64,000 nt of DNA, taken from the NCBI GenBank assembly GCA_963576565.1, contig OY755045.1, positions 41,558,409-41,622,408 of the forward strand, given 5' to 3'. The DNA is from Aspidapion aeneum (lineage: Eukaryota; Arthropoda; Insecta; Coleoptera; Brentidae). Positions within the stretch are counted from its first letter, which is position 1. Each line of letters begins with the position of its first letter. The notes beneath the pieces are model-generated. The model ran no database searches. It saw only the letters and a program-made list of their open reading frames with translations, and was not told the origin of the DNA. The position numbers and the translations under genes are program-made. Below are positions 46,375 through 58,010 of the stretch, one piece after another.

Positions 46375-47427
46375 TTTAGCTTTACATTTTTAAAACTTAC
46401 CATTTGAAAAATAGCTAGGAATACAAACATGTTGCATTTGTGTTACTCTATGTAAGTATGTAATAAAAAATATAACAATAAATTAAAATCACTATTATGT
46501 GTACAGACCAAAGCTAATTTTTTCCGCAATTATGTGTATTTTTTTAACTGAACATTCAAACGGAATACAAACCGAAGCCAAATTTGGCATGATTGAATTT
46601 AAGCCAGGAATGTGAATAAATTATATGTGTTAAACGACGCGCCACGAAATCCGGTCAATATTGGGATTCTTATCCAAGCTCTTCTGAAAACGGCAGCGGC
46701 CATTTATTAAGTCCCCGACTGTACCTGTTCTGAGATCTACGTGAGAGAATATTAAAAACACCTAATCAAACCTAACTTAATAAAATTTGATAAATTAAGT
46801 AAAAATGAAGTTTCTGGAATTTTCGAATTATAATGTACAGGGTGTTAAGAGTTAAGTCGCCACTATTACTTACTTCGTTAATATTAGAGCTACAGGGTCG
46901 GTTAAATAGACAAAGTTGTGGTATTTTTTTTCTCTGATTACGATGGTGCTGAACGAAAAGAAAATCAAATGACTAGTAGGTGAGTTATGTAAAAAAAACA
47001 CATTTTTTTTAAATGGGACACCCGGTATTCAGTTCAGCCAATAAAATAATACTACAGTGTTGTACTATATTCGTACCAAGTATCATTACGGTACCCAAAA
47101 ATGCAGACAAAAGTGGCTTAGGCTCCGAACTATAGGAATCCAGGCTAAATCTTTTTGAGGTTTAGGATTTATGGAAAATTTGGTACTATATAATTAAATC
47201 ACATTTATAATGAAGATTCGATATAAAACAAAATTAAACAAAATGTAAAATGTTTAAGCTATTAGCTGAACTCAAAAAAAGATTTTGGGAACACACAAAA
47301 AAATAACAAGTGGGCAGATGCAAAAATAAATTATTCTTCTAGGTATTTACTCTATTAGGTTTTTATTATTTTTAGGAATCAAGAATGTAACAATTGATTT
47401 GCTATTAAAATTGTCTCTTCTGGCTTA

Positions 47428-47893
47428 GGCTCAACTCCAGACTAAATTACCTTTCGTTTGATACCACACAAGCCATGTTTTAAATTAAACTCTATTTTTT
47501 GAAATCTACCCCCACCCTTTTTTTTACCTAAAATTTAATTTGTTTAACTCCAGACTCAATTACCTTTCGTTTGATATCACACATGCCATATTTTCACTTA
47601 AACTCTAATTTTTGAAGACTACCCCCACCCTTTTATTTGACTTGTGTTTGGTGGATTTTGTTCATTTTCAAATGGGACCATCTCGACCCAAGACCCAGCC
47701 TAGGTACCAAATTTCATTGAAATCGGGCAAGCAGTTTTTGACAGACAGACGGACAGACAGACGGCGCAACAAGAAAGTTTCAAAATCATCTGAAACGCAA
47801 AGATATATAAAAAAAAATTTCATCGGAGCAACTTTTTTTTTCTCGAAAAAATTAGGATCACCATAGCTCACACTACTATAGTATGGTATATGT
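47428..47893 (+). mobile_element. Family A fragment
   Basis: Two tandem units, the aaatttcattgaaatcgggc core, a short CAGA/CGGA tract and the right hairpin are present, ending gtatatgtgtgata without the last hairpin arm. The left hairpin is missing. The duplicated copy is at 54390-54828. Confidence 0.8.
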
Positions 47894-48084
47894 GTGATAA
47901 TAACAAATGATAAAAAGCATCAGGGTCAAAAATTTACCTGGATGAAATTTTGTTAAATGAGCTCTTAAATTAGACTTGGAAGAAAAACTGATCTCTTGAG
48001 TACACTCGGTACATTCCATTTTTTAGGTCGATGTATTTTTAAATGAATTGAAACAATAACACAAAATAAATTTAACCGCACTAA

Positions 48085-48391
48085 AGGTTGGTTCAGCTTC
48101 ATAAATTACATTAGATTAAATCAAATTAACTTACATTAACTTACCCTAAGCCAAATTAGAGTAACTTAAGAGGAAATTTTCTCAGTTTTTACAGTTTTAT
48201 AAAGTTTTTTACATGTTATTTTCTGTAAAAAGTTTATTATTTGGTTGGTTTTTGGGAAACTTCCTAAGTAAAAAAACAACACTTTTTTCACAAAAAAAGC
48301 TCTTAAGTTAGTCTAATTTGGCTTAGGGTAAGTTAATGTAAGTTAATTTAATTTAATCTAATGTAATTTATGAGGCTGAACCGACCTTAAC
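48085..48391. mobile_element. MITE with ~85-bp TIRs
   Basis: aaggttggttcagcttcata and the following attacattagattaaatcaa are repeated inverted at 48310-48390 (tttatgaggctgaaccgacctt). The internal spacer is about 140 bases. The same element occurs in the duplicated block at about 55015-55321. Confidence 0.85.
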
Positions 48392-48472
48392 TACACGACA
48401 AATATAAAACACGGACTAATTTTTAAAACTGGAAGGGACTTCAAACAAAAACAAAACAATTAAAACATAACC

Positions 48473-48528
48473 TCGAAACCGAAGGAGCCAGAGTGCATTT
48501 TGGTCTGTAGCCGCGAGTCTAAAGGACC
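48473..48528. repeat. Inverted partner of 43262-43312
   Basis: accgaaggagccagagtgca and ttggtctgtagccgcgagt lie just outside the right border of the segmental duplication copy 1. Confidence 0.85.
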
Positions 48529-48898
48529 TGTGGTCAGTGCCGTCTCCGGGCGAGATAACGGCAACTAACCGAACCGATCCATTGTGGGGTTTTTAAAATG
48601 CAGTTCTTTTCCCTCTTTGAACATCTCGGAAGGTTTTTCTCTGTTATAAAAAAAAGAAAAGCCTAATTAAAATAAACATAAATTTTTGGTCTTAGTTAGC
48701 ATTAACATTCATTTTAGGGATGAGCGGAACAGCGTATTTTTAGGAACAGGTACAAATTGTTCCGGTTCCAGAAAAAACTTGATCCGAAAATTCTGCTCCT
48801 GTTCCGAACTGGACTGGTCAAAATAGCGTGGCGTGCCTTACGGCGCGGGTGGTCGAATGCTGCAAAGGGTGTCCATAAAAATTTTGCGACCAAAAAAT

Positions 48899-49382
48899 AA
48901 ATTGGTAAAAAAACTTTTTAAGTCACAAGCTTTTATAATATGCACTAAAAATTAAAAAATAATTTTCTAGCATTCTAATATTATCATAATAATAAAAGCG
49001 ATGGCCGACTGATGGAAATTTTGATGATGAGCACGATAAGATATCCGTATCAATTAAATATCACTATTTGCAAGAATCAATCTAGCAGAAAAATGCAGAG
49101 GTACCAAACCGACCCAACCAGACCCAAGATACCCTAGAATTTCTCTGACATAGGTATAGCAATGACATAACATTGCGGCACATTAAACATATCTTTGATG
49201 ACCTGCTATGTTGAATATTTTTTAAGTGTTTAGATCACAAGTTTAGATTAACTTATGCTTTGATTTCCGGCCATCGCTTTTATTATTATGATAATATTAG
49301 AATGCTAGAAAATTATTTTTAAATTTTTAGTGCATTTTATAAAAGCTTGTGACTTAAAAAGTTTTTTTACCAATTTATTTTC
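48899..49382. repeat. ~112-bp inverted arms around 260 bases
   Basis: aaattggtaaaaaaactttt (48899) to aaagcgatggcc (about 49005) is mirrored at 49268-49382. The right arm is part of the tandem-duplicated unit and so also occurs at about 50549-50663. Confidence 0.88.
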
Positions 49383-49503
49383 TAATTTTTAGTCTCAGTT
49401 ATCTACTCTATTAAATGAAAATATTTGTTCAATAACAGAACAGAAGAGTTTATTCTAGATTATAATGAAATCGCTGATCGTGAGTTGTTTGGAAACTCAT
49501 TTT

Positions 49504-50370
49504 TCTATTGGGGGAAGGAGAGGGTGGGGGTAGAGGTAGAAATATATTTTTTGATTGGGCTGTATTGCCATCGGACCTTTATGCATATACCAAATTTTAT
49601 AAAAGTCATTTTATGGAAGGGGTGGGGGGTAGGGGTGGGAGGACATTTTTTCATTATTGTTGTATTGTCATCGGACCACTATATGTATACCAAATTTCAT
49701 CCAAATCGGATAATGGGAGGTGTGTCAAAAACGCATTTTCTATGGAAGGGGGTGTTAGTAGGGGTGGGAGGATATTTTTTTAAAATGTTGTATTGTCATC
49801 GGACCACTATGTGAATACCAAATTTCATCCGAATCGTATAATGGGAAGTTTGTCAAAAACTCATTTTTACATGAAAGGGGGTGGGGGTAGGGGTGGGAGG
49901 ATATTTTTTCTTAATATTGTATTGTCATCGAACCACTATGTGTATACCAAATTTTATCCAAATCGGATAACGGGAAGTGTGTCAAAAACATATTTTTCTA
50001 TAGAAGGGGTGGGGGTAGGGGTGGTAGGATATTTTTTTCTTAATGTTATATTGTCATGGGACCACTATGTGTGTACCAAATTTCATCCAAATCGGATAAC
50101 GGGATGTGTGTCAAAAACCAATTTTTCTATGGAAGGGGGTGGGGGTAGGGGTGGGAGGATATTTTTTTCTTATTGTTGTATTATCATCGGACCACTATGT
50201 GTATACCAAATTTTATCCAAATCGGAAAACGGGAAGTGTGTCAAAAACATATTTTTCTATAGAAGGGGTGGAGGTAGGGGTGGGAGGACATTTTTTCTTA
50301 CTGTTGTATTGTCATGGGACCACTATGTGTGTACCAAATTTCATCCCAATCGGATAATGGGAAGTGTGTC
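49504..50370 (+). repeat. ~128-bp G-rich tandem units, copy 1
   Basis: Each unit has gggggtgggggtaggggtgg, then ttgtattgtcatcggaccac, accaaatttcatccaaatcg and gaagtgtgtcaaaaac. Spacings between 'ggaccac' landmarks are 127-131 bp. Because units often keep frame, 199- to 203-codon frames appear, which I do not consider genes. Confidence 0.9.
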
Positions 50371-50388
50371 AAAAACGCTTCACAAGAT

Positions 50389-50529
50389 TTGATAGATAGT
50401 TAGATAGTTAGATAGTTAGATAGTTAGATAGTTAGATAGTTAGATAGTTAGATAGTTAGATAGTTAGATAGTTAGATAGATAGTTAGATAGTTAGATAGT
50501 TAGATAGTTAGATAGTTAGATAGTTAGAT
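50389..50529 (+). repeat. (GATAGTTA)n array, copy 1
   Basis: About 17 units of an 8-bp repeat, with one tagatagatag irregularity. Confidence 0.95.
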
Positions 50530-50784
50530 TAACTTATGCTTTGATTTCCGGCCATCGCTTTTATTATTATGATAATATTAGAATGCTAGAAAATTATTTT
50601 TAAATTTTTAGTGCATTTTATAAAAGCTTGTGACTTAAAAAGTTTTTTTACCAATTTATTTTTTAATTTTTAGTCTCAGTTATCTACTCTATTAAATGAA
50701 AATATTTGTTCAATAACAGAACAGAAGAGTTTATTCTAGATTATAATGAAATCGCTGATCGTGAGTTGTTTGGAAACTCATTTT

Positions 50785-51655
50785 TCTATTGGGGGAAGGA
50801 GAGGGTGGGGGTAGAGGTAGAAATATATTTTTTGTTTGGGCTGTATTGCCATCGGACCTTTATGCATATACCAAATTTTATAAAAGTCATTTTATGGAAG
50901 GGGGTGGGGGGTAGGGGTGGGAGGACATTTTTTCATTATTGTTGTATTGTCATCGGACCACTATATGTATACCAAATTTCATCCAAATCGGATAATGGGA
51001 AGTGTGTCAAAAACGCATTTTCTATGGAAGGGGGTGTTAGTAGGGGTGGGAGGATATTTTTTTAAAATGTTGTATTGTCATCGGACCACTATGTGAATAC
51101 CAAATTTCATCCGAATCGTATAATGGGAAGTTTGTCAAAAACTCATTTTTACATGAAAGGGGGTGGGGGTAGGGGTGGGAGGATATTTTTTCTTAATATT
51201 GTATTGTCATCGAACCACTATGTGTATACCAAATTTTATCCAAATCGGATAACGGGAAGTGTGTCAAAAACATATTTTTCTATAGAAGGGGTGGGGGTAG
51301 GGGTGGTAGGATATTTTTTTCTTAATGTTATATTGTCATGGGACCACTATGTGTGTACCAAATTTCATCCAAATCGGATAACGGGATGTGTGTCAAAAAC
51401 AAATTTTTCTATGGAAGGGGGTGGGGGTAGGGGTGGGAGGATATTTTTTTCTTATTGTTGTATTATCATCGGACCACTATGTGTATACCAAATTTTATCC
51501 AAATCGGAAAACGGGAAGTGTGTCAAAAACATATTTTTCTATAGAAGGGGTGGAGGTAGGGGTGGGAGGACATTTTTTTCTTACTGTTGTATTGTCATGG
51601 GACCACTATGTGTGTACCAAATTTCATCCCAATCGGATAATGGGAAGTGTGTCAA
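50785..51655 (+). repeat. ~128-bp G-rich tandem units, copy 2
   Basis: Same structure as 49504-50370, 1,281 bp downstream, almost unchanged. Confidence 0.9.
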
Positions 51656-51673
51656 AAACGCTTCACAAGATTT

Positions 51674-51936
51674 GATAGATAGTTAGATAGTTAGATAGTT
51701 AGATAGTTAGATAGTTAGATAGTTAGATAGTTAGATAGTTAGATAGTTAGATAGTTAGATAGTTAGATAGTTAGATAGTTAGATAGTTAGATAGTTAGAT
51801 AGTTAGATAGTTAGATAGTTAGATAGTTAGATAGTTAGATAGTTAGATAGTTAGATAGTTAGATAGTTAGATAGTTAGATAGTTAGATAGTTAGATAGTT
51901 AGATAGTTAGATAGTTAGATAGTTAGATAGTTAGAC
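51674..51936 (+). repeat. (GATAGTTA)n array, copy 2
   Basis: About 32 units, nearly pure and about twice the length of the copy 1 array. Confidence 0.95.
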
Positions 51937-52200
51937 AGAACATCTGAAGCTAAATAAAAGCTTGTAAAAAAAAGGTCATCAGGTCTTTACTTTTCTCTTT
52001 TTGTTCTTCGAAAGCCGATTTACCGCCCCCTCGAAAAAACTGTTCCGACAAAACAGAACAACTTGACAAACCTGTTCCGAAAAGACCGGTAATGCTCCGA
52101 GAGCCCATCCCTAATTCATTTTAGTGTAAACATGGGACAGTGAAATAAATTATTGTATGGTGTTCGAATGTATGTAATTATGCAATTTAGGGGAGAAGGG

Positions 52201-52312
52201 GGATATTGTGGAATCATACATTTCTAATAATGTATGACACAACAGACTTCAGCTTAAAACAGATTACTTAAAGAGAAATTAAAGCACACGTGCCCCAGGG
52301 TAGCGTAATAAG
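52201..52312 (+). pseudogene. Jockey-like LINE RT scrap
   Basis: acatttctaataatgtatga, cacaacagacttcag and cacgtgccccagggtagcgt correspond to 57850-57970. The last part codes VPQGSVIS, the RT motif B core. It directly abuts the 3' end of the minus-strand LINE. It is too short to say more. Confidence 0.6.
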
Positions 52313-52355
52313 CCCTTTTTTTTTACGGGTATGCGCACTCGCAAGGAGATCCCTA

Positions 52356-53273
52356 TCACGCTGGTGAAGCGGCAAGTGCGCGGAAATGTTGGTGTGTGTT
52401 GGTTTTGAAACGGTTCAGGTTGTAACCTGCAGGGAAAACTGTCGCAGGGAGTTTATTCCACAGCGATGCTGTTCTCCAGAGATATGAATTCTGATATAAT
52501 GAGGTTCTTGGTGCCTCTATTTTGACAATAAATTGATGGTTACCGTCTGTTTGACGTGTTCGCCTAGTAGGTGCTACTCCCGGGGGGATCATACGTGCCA
52601 ACTCTTCAGAGCATTTTCTGTGATAATACCTGTACAAGAGAGATAGATCGCCCACAGTTCTTCGATGTTCGAGACTATCCAAGCTACGGGTAAGTGCGGG
52701 GTCATTGATCAGCTTGATAGCTCGTTTTTGCACGGTGTTCAAAAGCATTAAGGTATGTTTGGGTGCCGCACTCCATATATGTGAGCAGTACTCCATAGTT
52801 GGTCGAATCTGGGCTTTGTAGAGTGTCAGCAGTTGGCCTGGTGCATACAGATGTCTTGTACGAAATAGCACCCCAAGCTTTTGGGACGCCCTTTTAGCTA
52901 TATCTGCCACGTGACTGTGCCAAGACATGTTGGTCTCTGCAGTGACTCCTAAGATGTTCAACTGGCTCTGCAATGCGACAGCACTTCCAGATAGCATGAT
53001 GTTTGGCTCACCGGTGCTGGTCTTTTTTGAGAACAGGGCTGCTTGGGTTTTCTGCGCGTTGAACTGTACAAGGTTTTTGTTGCCCCAGTCCTCTATTATC
53101 TCCAAGTCGTTATTTATCTGTGATATTTCAGTTAGTCTAAGGTAATGGAATTCACGTGCGGAGAGACATGTGGGTGGTATGACTGAGGAGACTACATTGC
53201 CATCATCTGCAAAGCAATAAAGTGGATTTACTGTTTTATCTATGAGGTCATTTATGTAAATCAGAAAAAGTGT
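52356..53273 (-). pseudogene. LINE RT, C-terminal half
   Basis: This frame continues the RT broken at 55410. It begins with TLFLIYINDLIDKTVN, then CFADDGNVVSS with the motif C FADD. The thumb (NIMLSGSAVALQSQLNILGV, PTMEYCSHIW) and a C-terminal region ending LWNKLPATVFPAGYNLNRFK follow. The latter is typical of Jockey/CR1-type LINEs. The true gene part starts at about 53273; codons upstream in the same frame belong to the inserted block. Confidence 0.9.
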
Positions 53274-55409
53274 TATAACTATAGTACCTAGTGTGAGCTT
53301 AGGGGCCCATATATTGGCAGAGTATTTTTTTAGCTTTACATTTTTAAAACTTACCATTTGAAAAATAGCTAGGAATACAAACATGTTGCATTTGTGTTAC
53401 TCTATGTAAGTATGTAATAAAAAATATAACAATAAATTAAAATCACTATTATGTGTACAGACCAAAGCTAATTTTTTCCGCAATTATGTGTATTTTTTTA
53501 ACTGAACATTCAAACGGAATACAAACCGAAGCCAAATTTGGCATGATTGAATTTAAGCCAGGAATGTGAATAAATTATATGTGTTAAACGACGCGCCACG
53601 AAATCCGGTCAATATTGGGATTCTTATCCAAGCTCTTCTGAAAACGGCAGCGGCCATTTATTAAGTCCCCGACTGTACCTGTTCTGAGATCTACGTGAGA
53701 GAATATTAAAAACACCTAATCAAACCTAACCTTATAAAATTTGATAAATTAAGTATAAATGAAGTTTCTGGAATTTTCGAATTATAATGTACAGGGTGTT
53801 AAGAGTTAAGTCGCCACTATTACTTACTTCGTTAATATTAGAGCTACAGGGTCGGTTAAATAGACAAAGTTGTGGTATTTTTTTTCTCTGATTACGATGG
53901 TGCTGAACGAAAAGAAAATCAAATGACTAGTAGGTGAGTTATGTAAAAAAAACACATTTTTTTTAAATGGGACACCCGGTATTCAGTTCAGCCAATAAAA
54001 TAATACTACAGTGTTGTACTATATTCGTACCAAGTATCATTACGGTACCCAAAAATGCAGACAAAAGTGGCTTAGGCTCCGAACTATAGGAATCCAGGCT
54101 AAATCTTTTTGAGGTTTAGGATTTATGGAAAATTTGGTACTATATAATTAAATCACATTTATAATGAAGATTCGATATAAAACAAAAATAAACAAAATGT
54201 AAAATGTTTAAGCTATTAGCTGAACTCAAAAAAAGATTTTGGGAACACACAAAAAAATAACAAGTGGGCAGATGCAAAAATAAATTATTCTTCTAGGTAT
54301 TTACTCTATTAGGTTTTTATTATTTTTAGGAATCAAGAATGTAACAATTGATTTGCTATTAAAATTGTCTCTTCTGGCTTAGGCTCAACTCCAGACTAAA
54401 TTACCTTTCGTTTGATACCACACAAGCCATGTTTTAAATTAAACTCTATTTTTTGAAATCTACCCCCACCCTTTTTTTTACCTAAAATTTAATTTGTTTA
54501 ACTCCAGACTCAATTACCTTTCGTTTGATATCACACATGCCATATTTTCACTTAAACTCCCTTTTATTTGACTTGTGTTTGGTGGATTTTGTTCATTTTC
54601 AAACGGGACCATCTCGACCCAAGACCCAGCCTAGGTACCAAATTTCATTGAAATCGGGCAAGCAGTTTTTGACAGACAGACGGACAGACAGACGGCGCAA
54701 CAAGAAAGTTTCAAAATCATCTGAAACGCAAAGATATATAAAAAAAAATTTCATCGGAGCAACTTTTTTTTTCTCGAAAAAATTAGGATCACCATAGCTC
54801 ACACTACTATAGTATAGTATATGTGTGATAATAACAAATGATAAAAAGCATCAGGGTCAAAAATTTACCTGGATGAAATTTTATTAAATGAGCTCTTAAA
54901 TTAGACTTGGAAGAAAAACTGATCTCTTGAGTGCACTCGGTACATTCCATATTTAGGTCGATGTATTTTTAAATGAATTGAAACAATAACACAAAATAAA
55001 TTTAACCGAACTAAAGGTTGGTTCAGCCTCATAAATTACATTAGATTAAATCAAATTAACTTACATTAACTTACCCTAAGCCAAATTAGAGTAACTTAAG
55101 AGGAAATTTTCTCAGTTTTTACAGTTTTATAAAGTTTTTTACATGTTATTTTCTGTAAAAAGTTTATTATTTGGTTGGTTTTTGGGAAACTTCCTAAGTA
55201 AAAAAACAACACTTTTTTCACAAAAAAAGCTCTTAAGTTAGTCTAATTTGGCTTAGGGTAAGTTAATGTAAGTTAATTTAATTTAATCTAATGTAATTTA
55301 TGAGGCTGAACCGACCTTAACTACACGACAAATATAAAACACGGACTAATTTTTAAAACTGGAAGGGACTTCAAACAAAAACAAAACAATTAAAACATAA
55401 CCTCGAAAC
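53274..55409 (+). repeat. 2.1-kb segmental duplication, copy 2
   Basis: Same order as 46321-48479. It sits in the RT of the minus-strand LINE. The orphan TIR of the Tc1-like element lies at 53630-53678, a family A fragment at 54390-54828 and the MITE at 55015-55321. Relative to copy 1, 23 bases near 54560 are missing. Confidence 0.95.
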
Positions 55410-57472
55410 GAAAGGATTGCTCCCTGTGGAATACCAGCATTTATTTGGTAAGAGTTGGAGTTCCGGCCATCCAGTGCAACATAAATGGATCTATCCTTAA
55501 GATAACTTTCAAACCAAGTGCAAAGTCTCGGCGACAATCCCGTTGCTTTGAGCTTGTTGAGCAGATTTTCATGTCAAACTTTATCGAATGCTTTAGATAT
55601 ATCTAAGGCAATTGTTCTTGTTTCACCTCGCAACTCAATCGCTTTTTGCCATAAGTGAATGACGTATGTAAGTAAATCGCCAGTTGACCTATATTTTCGA
55701 AATCCGTATTGCTTGTCGTTGATAATTTTGTACTTTTCCAAGTACTTGGATAGGTGATTGTTCAAAACTCTTTCCATTACTTTTGATATCACCGGAAGTA
55801 GAGCAATTGGTCTATAGTTTAACGGATCTGTCTTTTTTCCTTTCTTTGGAATGGGTTGTACTGCGGCTGACTTCCATGATGATGGATATACTCCTTGCCT
55901 ATAAGATAAATTGAATAATTTTGCGAAAGTTGGGGTGAGTTCGCTAGCACAATTTTTAAGTACTATCGCGGGAATGCCATCTGGACCCATTGCTTTGTTT
56001 GTATCCAACTTTTTAAGGAATTTTCGTATTTCTCTGTGACAAAAGGGTACCTCTGGCATACTGTGGGAAACCCTTTCAATGAACGGTGGAGTTTTTCCAT
56101 TTGGCACTGTTAGGTTTGAGTTGGAGGAAAAGATTTTGGCCAGCATATTGGCTTTTTCGTCTGATGTTGTGGCTAAGTGAGTATTTTTATCTGTAAGTGG
56201 TGGTATGGATGACTTGGTGAAGTTTGATCCAACGGCTTTTGCAAGAGACCAAAAGGACCTAGAACTATTTGGACAATTCAGCACCCTATTTTTTATTCTT
56301 TGATTGTATGTTTCTTTGGCGGCGTCAATAGTAATTTTGCAACTATTTCTGGCTTCTATAAATACTGTGTGGTTTTGAGCGGTTTGTTGTCGTTTCCAAA
56401 GGTTATATGCTCTGTGTTTTTTCTGTACAGCCGTTTGACACTGGCTGTTGAACCAAGGTTTTGCATTAGCTCTGCGTTTTATTGTATGTGGGATATATGC
56501 ATCCATTCCAGATAAGGTTACTTTTGTTATTTCATTACAGCAAATAGTGGGATCAGCTGTTTTAAAGCAAACCTCTTGCCATGGAAAATCCAGGTAAAAC
56601 TGTTTAAGGTCATTCCATTTTGCCGATTTATAGTGACACATTTTACGAGGAAGTGATTGTTGGCTTGGCGGTATGAACATTTCGCACTTTGTTCTTATAA
56701 GTTTATGATCGGATGAACCAAGTGGGGGATCTACTTGAATTGTGTACAAGTCAGGATTTGTAGTTAGGAACAAGTCTAAAAGCGCTGCATATTCACCCCT
56801 TTCTGAGATACGGGTAGGTTCATCGACAAGCTGCGTTAGACCACAACTTATGGCAAAAGCTTCTGCTTCCCTGCCCTCATTATCTGTTTTGTTGTGGTGT
56901 TTTAGCCAGGGTATATTGTGGACGTTGAAATCGCCTAAAAAAACAATTTCTGCATGTGGATAGTTAGATTGTATACTATCACAGTTTTCGGATAATGTCG
57001 CAAAAAAGTTTTGATACTCGGTGTTACTTGGCGGTCGGTAGAGGCAGCAAATGAACTTGGTCGATGACTTTGAGGTGAATTTCAGCCATATGATATCGAG
57101 GTTCGCTGGTTCCATCCTCTCCTCTCGATGATATGAAAGGTCATTTTTAATGTACACACAGATCCCAAAATTATGTCGAAATCGGTGGTGTAGGTCATAG
57201 CCGGGATAAAGATAGTTCACAGTAGGTGTTGCAGAACTGATTTTAGTTTCAGTGAGAACAAGGATGTCAGGTCTTTGTTCTTCAAGATGTTGGTGAACTG
57301 AATTCATGTTGGTACTTAATCCTCTTATATTGCTAAAATCAATTCTGAGTTGAGTTTTTGGTCTCCTTTCAATATCTTTGCATGAAGGACCCCCAGGATC
57401 ACCCGACGCCCGGAGATCCGAGTGGTCGGGTATTTTACCTCCGGAATATTTTGATCCTGGAGGCGCCATCAT
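55410..57472 (-). pseudogene. LINE endonuclease and N-terminal RT
   Basis: From MMAPPGSK, about 630 codons run to a TGA at 55574-55576, in place of the Trp in the usual FDKVWH context. Codons beyond the stop continue sensibly (HENLLNKLKATGL) to GIPQGAILS. The endonuclease has IRGLSTNMNSV, ILVLTETKIS, the GDFNVHN box with catalytic residues and the SDHKLI box. The RT follows with NKAMGPDGIPA, QYGFRKYRSTGDLL and TIALDISKAFDKV (motif A). The protein is therefore interrupted by one stop and then by the 2.1-kb block. Confidence 0.92.
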
Positions 57473-57644
57473 GCTATCTGTTACTCATTGTTGGAACCGG
57501 ACTGCCAGCGCAGTAGCGGAACGTGGTGATACCACTTAGCGCTACTCACTTCTGGCATGGTGGTATCTCACCGGTCGACGCCCAATGAGTAAAAGCGTCT
57601 ACCACCTACCAAGCGTCTACCACCTACCCTTCCTTCATCTTATC
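57473..57644 (-). other. LINE 5' UTR with 18-bp tandem repeat
   Basis: aagcgtctaccacctacc occurs twice in tandem at about 57592-57627. The region upstream of the MMAPPG start is GC-richer, as in many LINE 5' UTRs. The exact 5' end is not certain. Confidence 0.6.
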
Positions 57645-58010
57645 AATTTGGGGTTCGTGACAAGCTTTCCACGATAGACCAAGTACACAAAATTACTAAC
57701 ATACTAGAAAAGGCCCTATAAGAAGAAAGAAGTTTGTTCTGCAGTCTTTCCAGATGTAGTGGTAACTATTCGACAAAGTGTGGCATAAAGGCTTTAATTT
57801 TAAAATAAAACTATTTCTGCCAAAACAATATCCTGATATTTAAAAATCATACATTTCTAATAAACTTTAACACAACAGACTCCAGAGTAAAGGAAGATTA
57901 CCTAAATTTAATATAAATAAAGCAGGCGTGCCTCAGGGTAGCGTACTAGGCCCTTATTTATATTTTTTATTCACTTGCAAGATACCAAAGCTAGGAAATT
58001 GATTGTCACT
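57645..58010 (+). pseudogene. Jockey-like LINE RT fragment
   Basis: Translations in shifting frames give RDKLSTIDQVHKITNILEKAL, FDKVWHK (motif A context) and AGVPQGSVLGPYLYF (motif B). These are typical Jockey RT blocks. Several frameshifts and stops separate them, and the N- and C-terminal parts are missing. Confidence 0.78.

Larger units (their letters stand above)
44493..46721. mobile_element. Tc1/mariner- or pogo-like element with 49-bp perfect TIR
   Basis: 44490-44538 and 46676-46724 are perfect inverted repeats of 49 bases. They start gTACAGTCGGGGACTTAATA, so TA followed by CAGTCGGGG at each end fits a TA-targeting transposon. The 2.2-kb interior has a CGGTT microsatellite, a 650-bp minisatellite and family A copy 3, and no transposase. 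Confidence 0.85.
46321..48479 (+). repeat. 2.1-kb segmental duplication, copy 1
   Basis: This 2,159-bp block is repeated at 53274-55409 (2,136 bp) with about a dozen substitutions and a 23-bp deletion by eye. It contains the right hairpin part of family A copy 3, the right TIR of the 44493-46721 element, part of a further family A copy (about 47428-47893) and a MITE. It has no uninterrupted host frame. Confidence 0.95.
49243..51936 (+). repeat. 1,281-bp tandem duplication
   Basis: Copy 1 is 49243-50523, and copy 2 starts at 50524 with the same ttagattaacttatgctttg. Corresponding positions are 1,281 bp apart with very few differences by eye. Each copy has an inverted-repeat arm, six or seven ~128-bp G-rich units and a terminal GATAGTTA array. 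Confidence 0.95.
48715..52113. mobile_element. hAT-like element, GGAACAG family, 3.4 kb
   Basis: TAGGGATG and CATCCCTA inverted ends have a perfect 8-bp duplication ATTCATTT (48707-48714 and 52114-52121). Sub-terminal ggaacag / ctgttcc clusters match those of 35747-36574. The extra length comes from a 1,281-bp tandem duplication. No transposase is seen. Confidence 0.92.
52313..57640 (-). mobile_element. Jockey/CR1-like LINE, split by a 2.1-kb insert
   Basis: It reads on the minus strand from a 5' UTR near 57640 to a short A tail (52313-52321, T run on plus). It encodes an endonuclease and RT protein interrupted by the block 53274-55409. Only one TGA and the insert disturb the frame. No target duplication was found. 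Confidence 0.87.

Noticed and set aside
49425..51686. Frames of up to 203 codons with repeated YTKFHPNRI motifs
   Set aside because: They follow the 128-bp G-rich units, and overlapping frames are equally open. There is no signal of selection. A repeat protein was considered but unit lengths of 127-131 bp do not preserve one frame.
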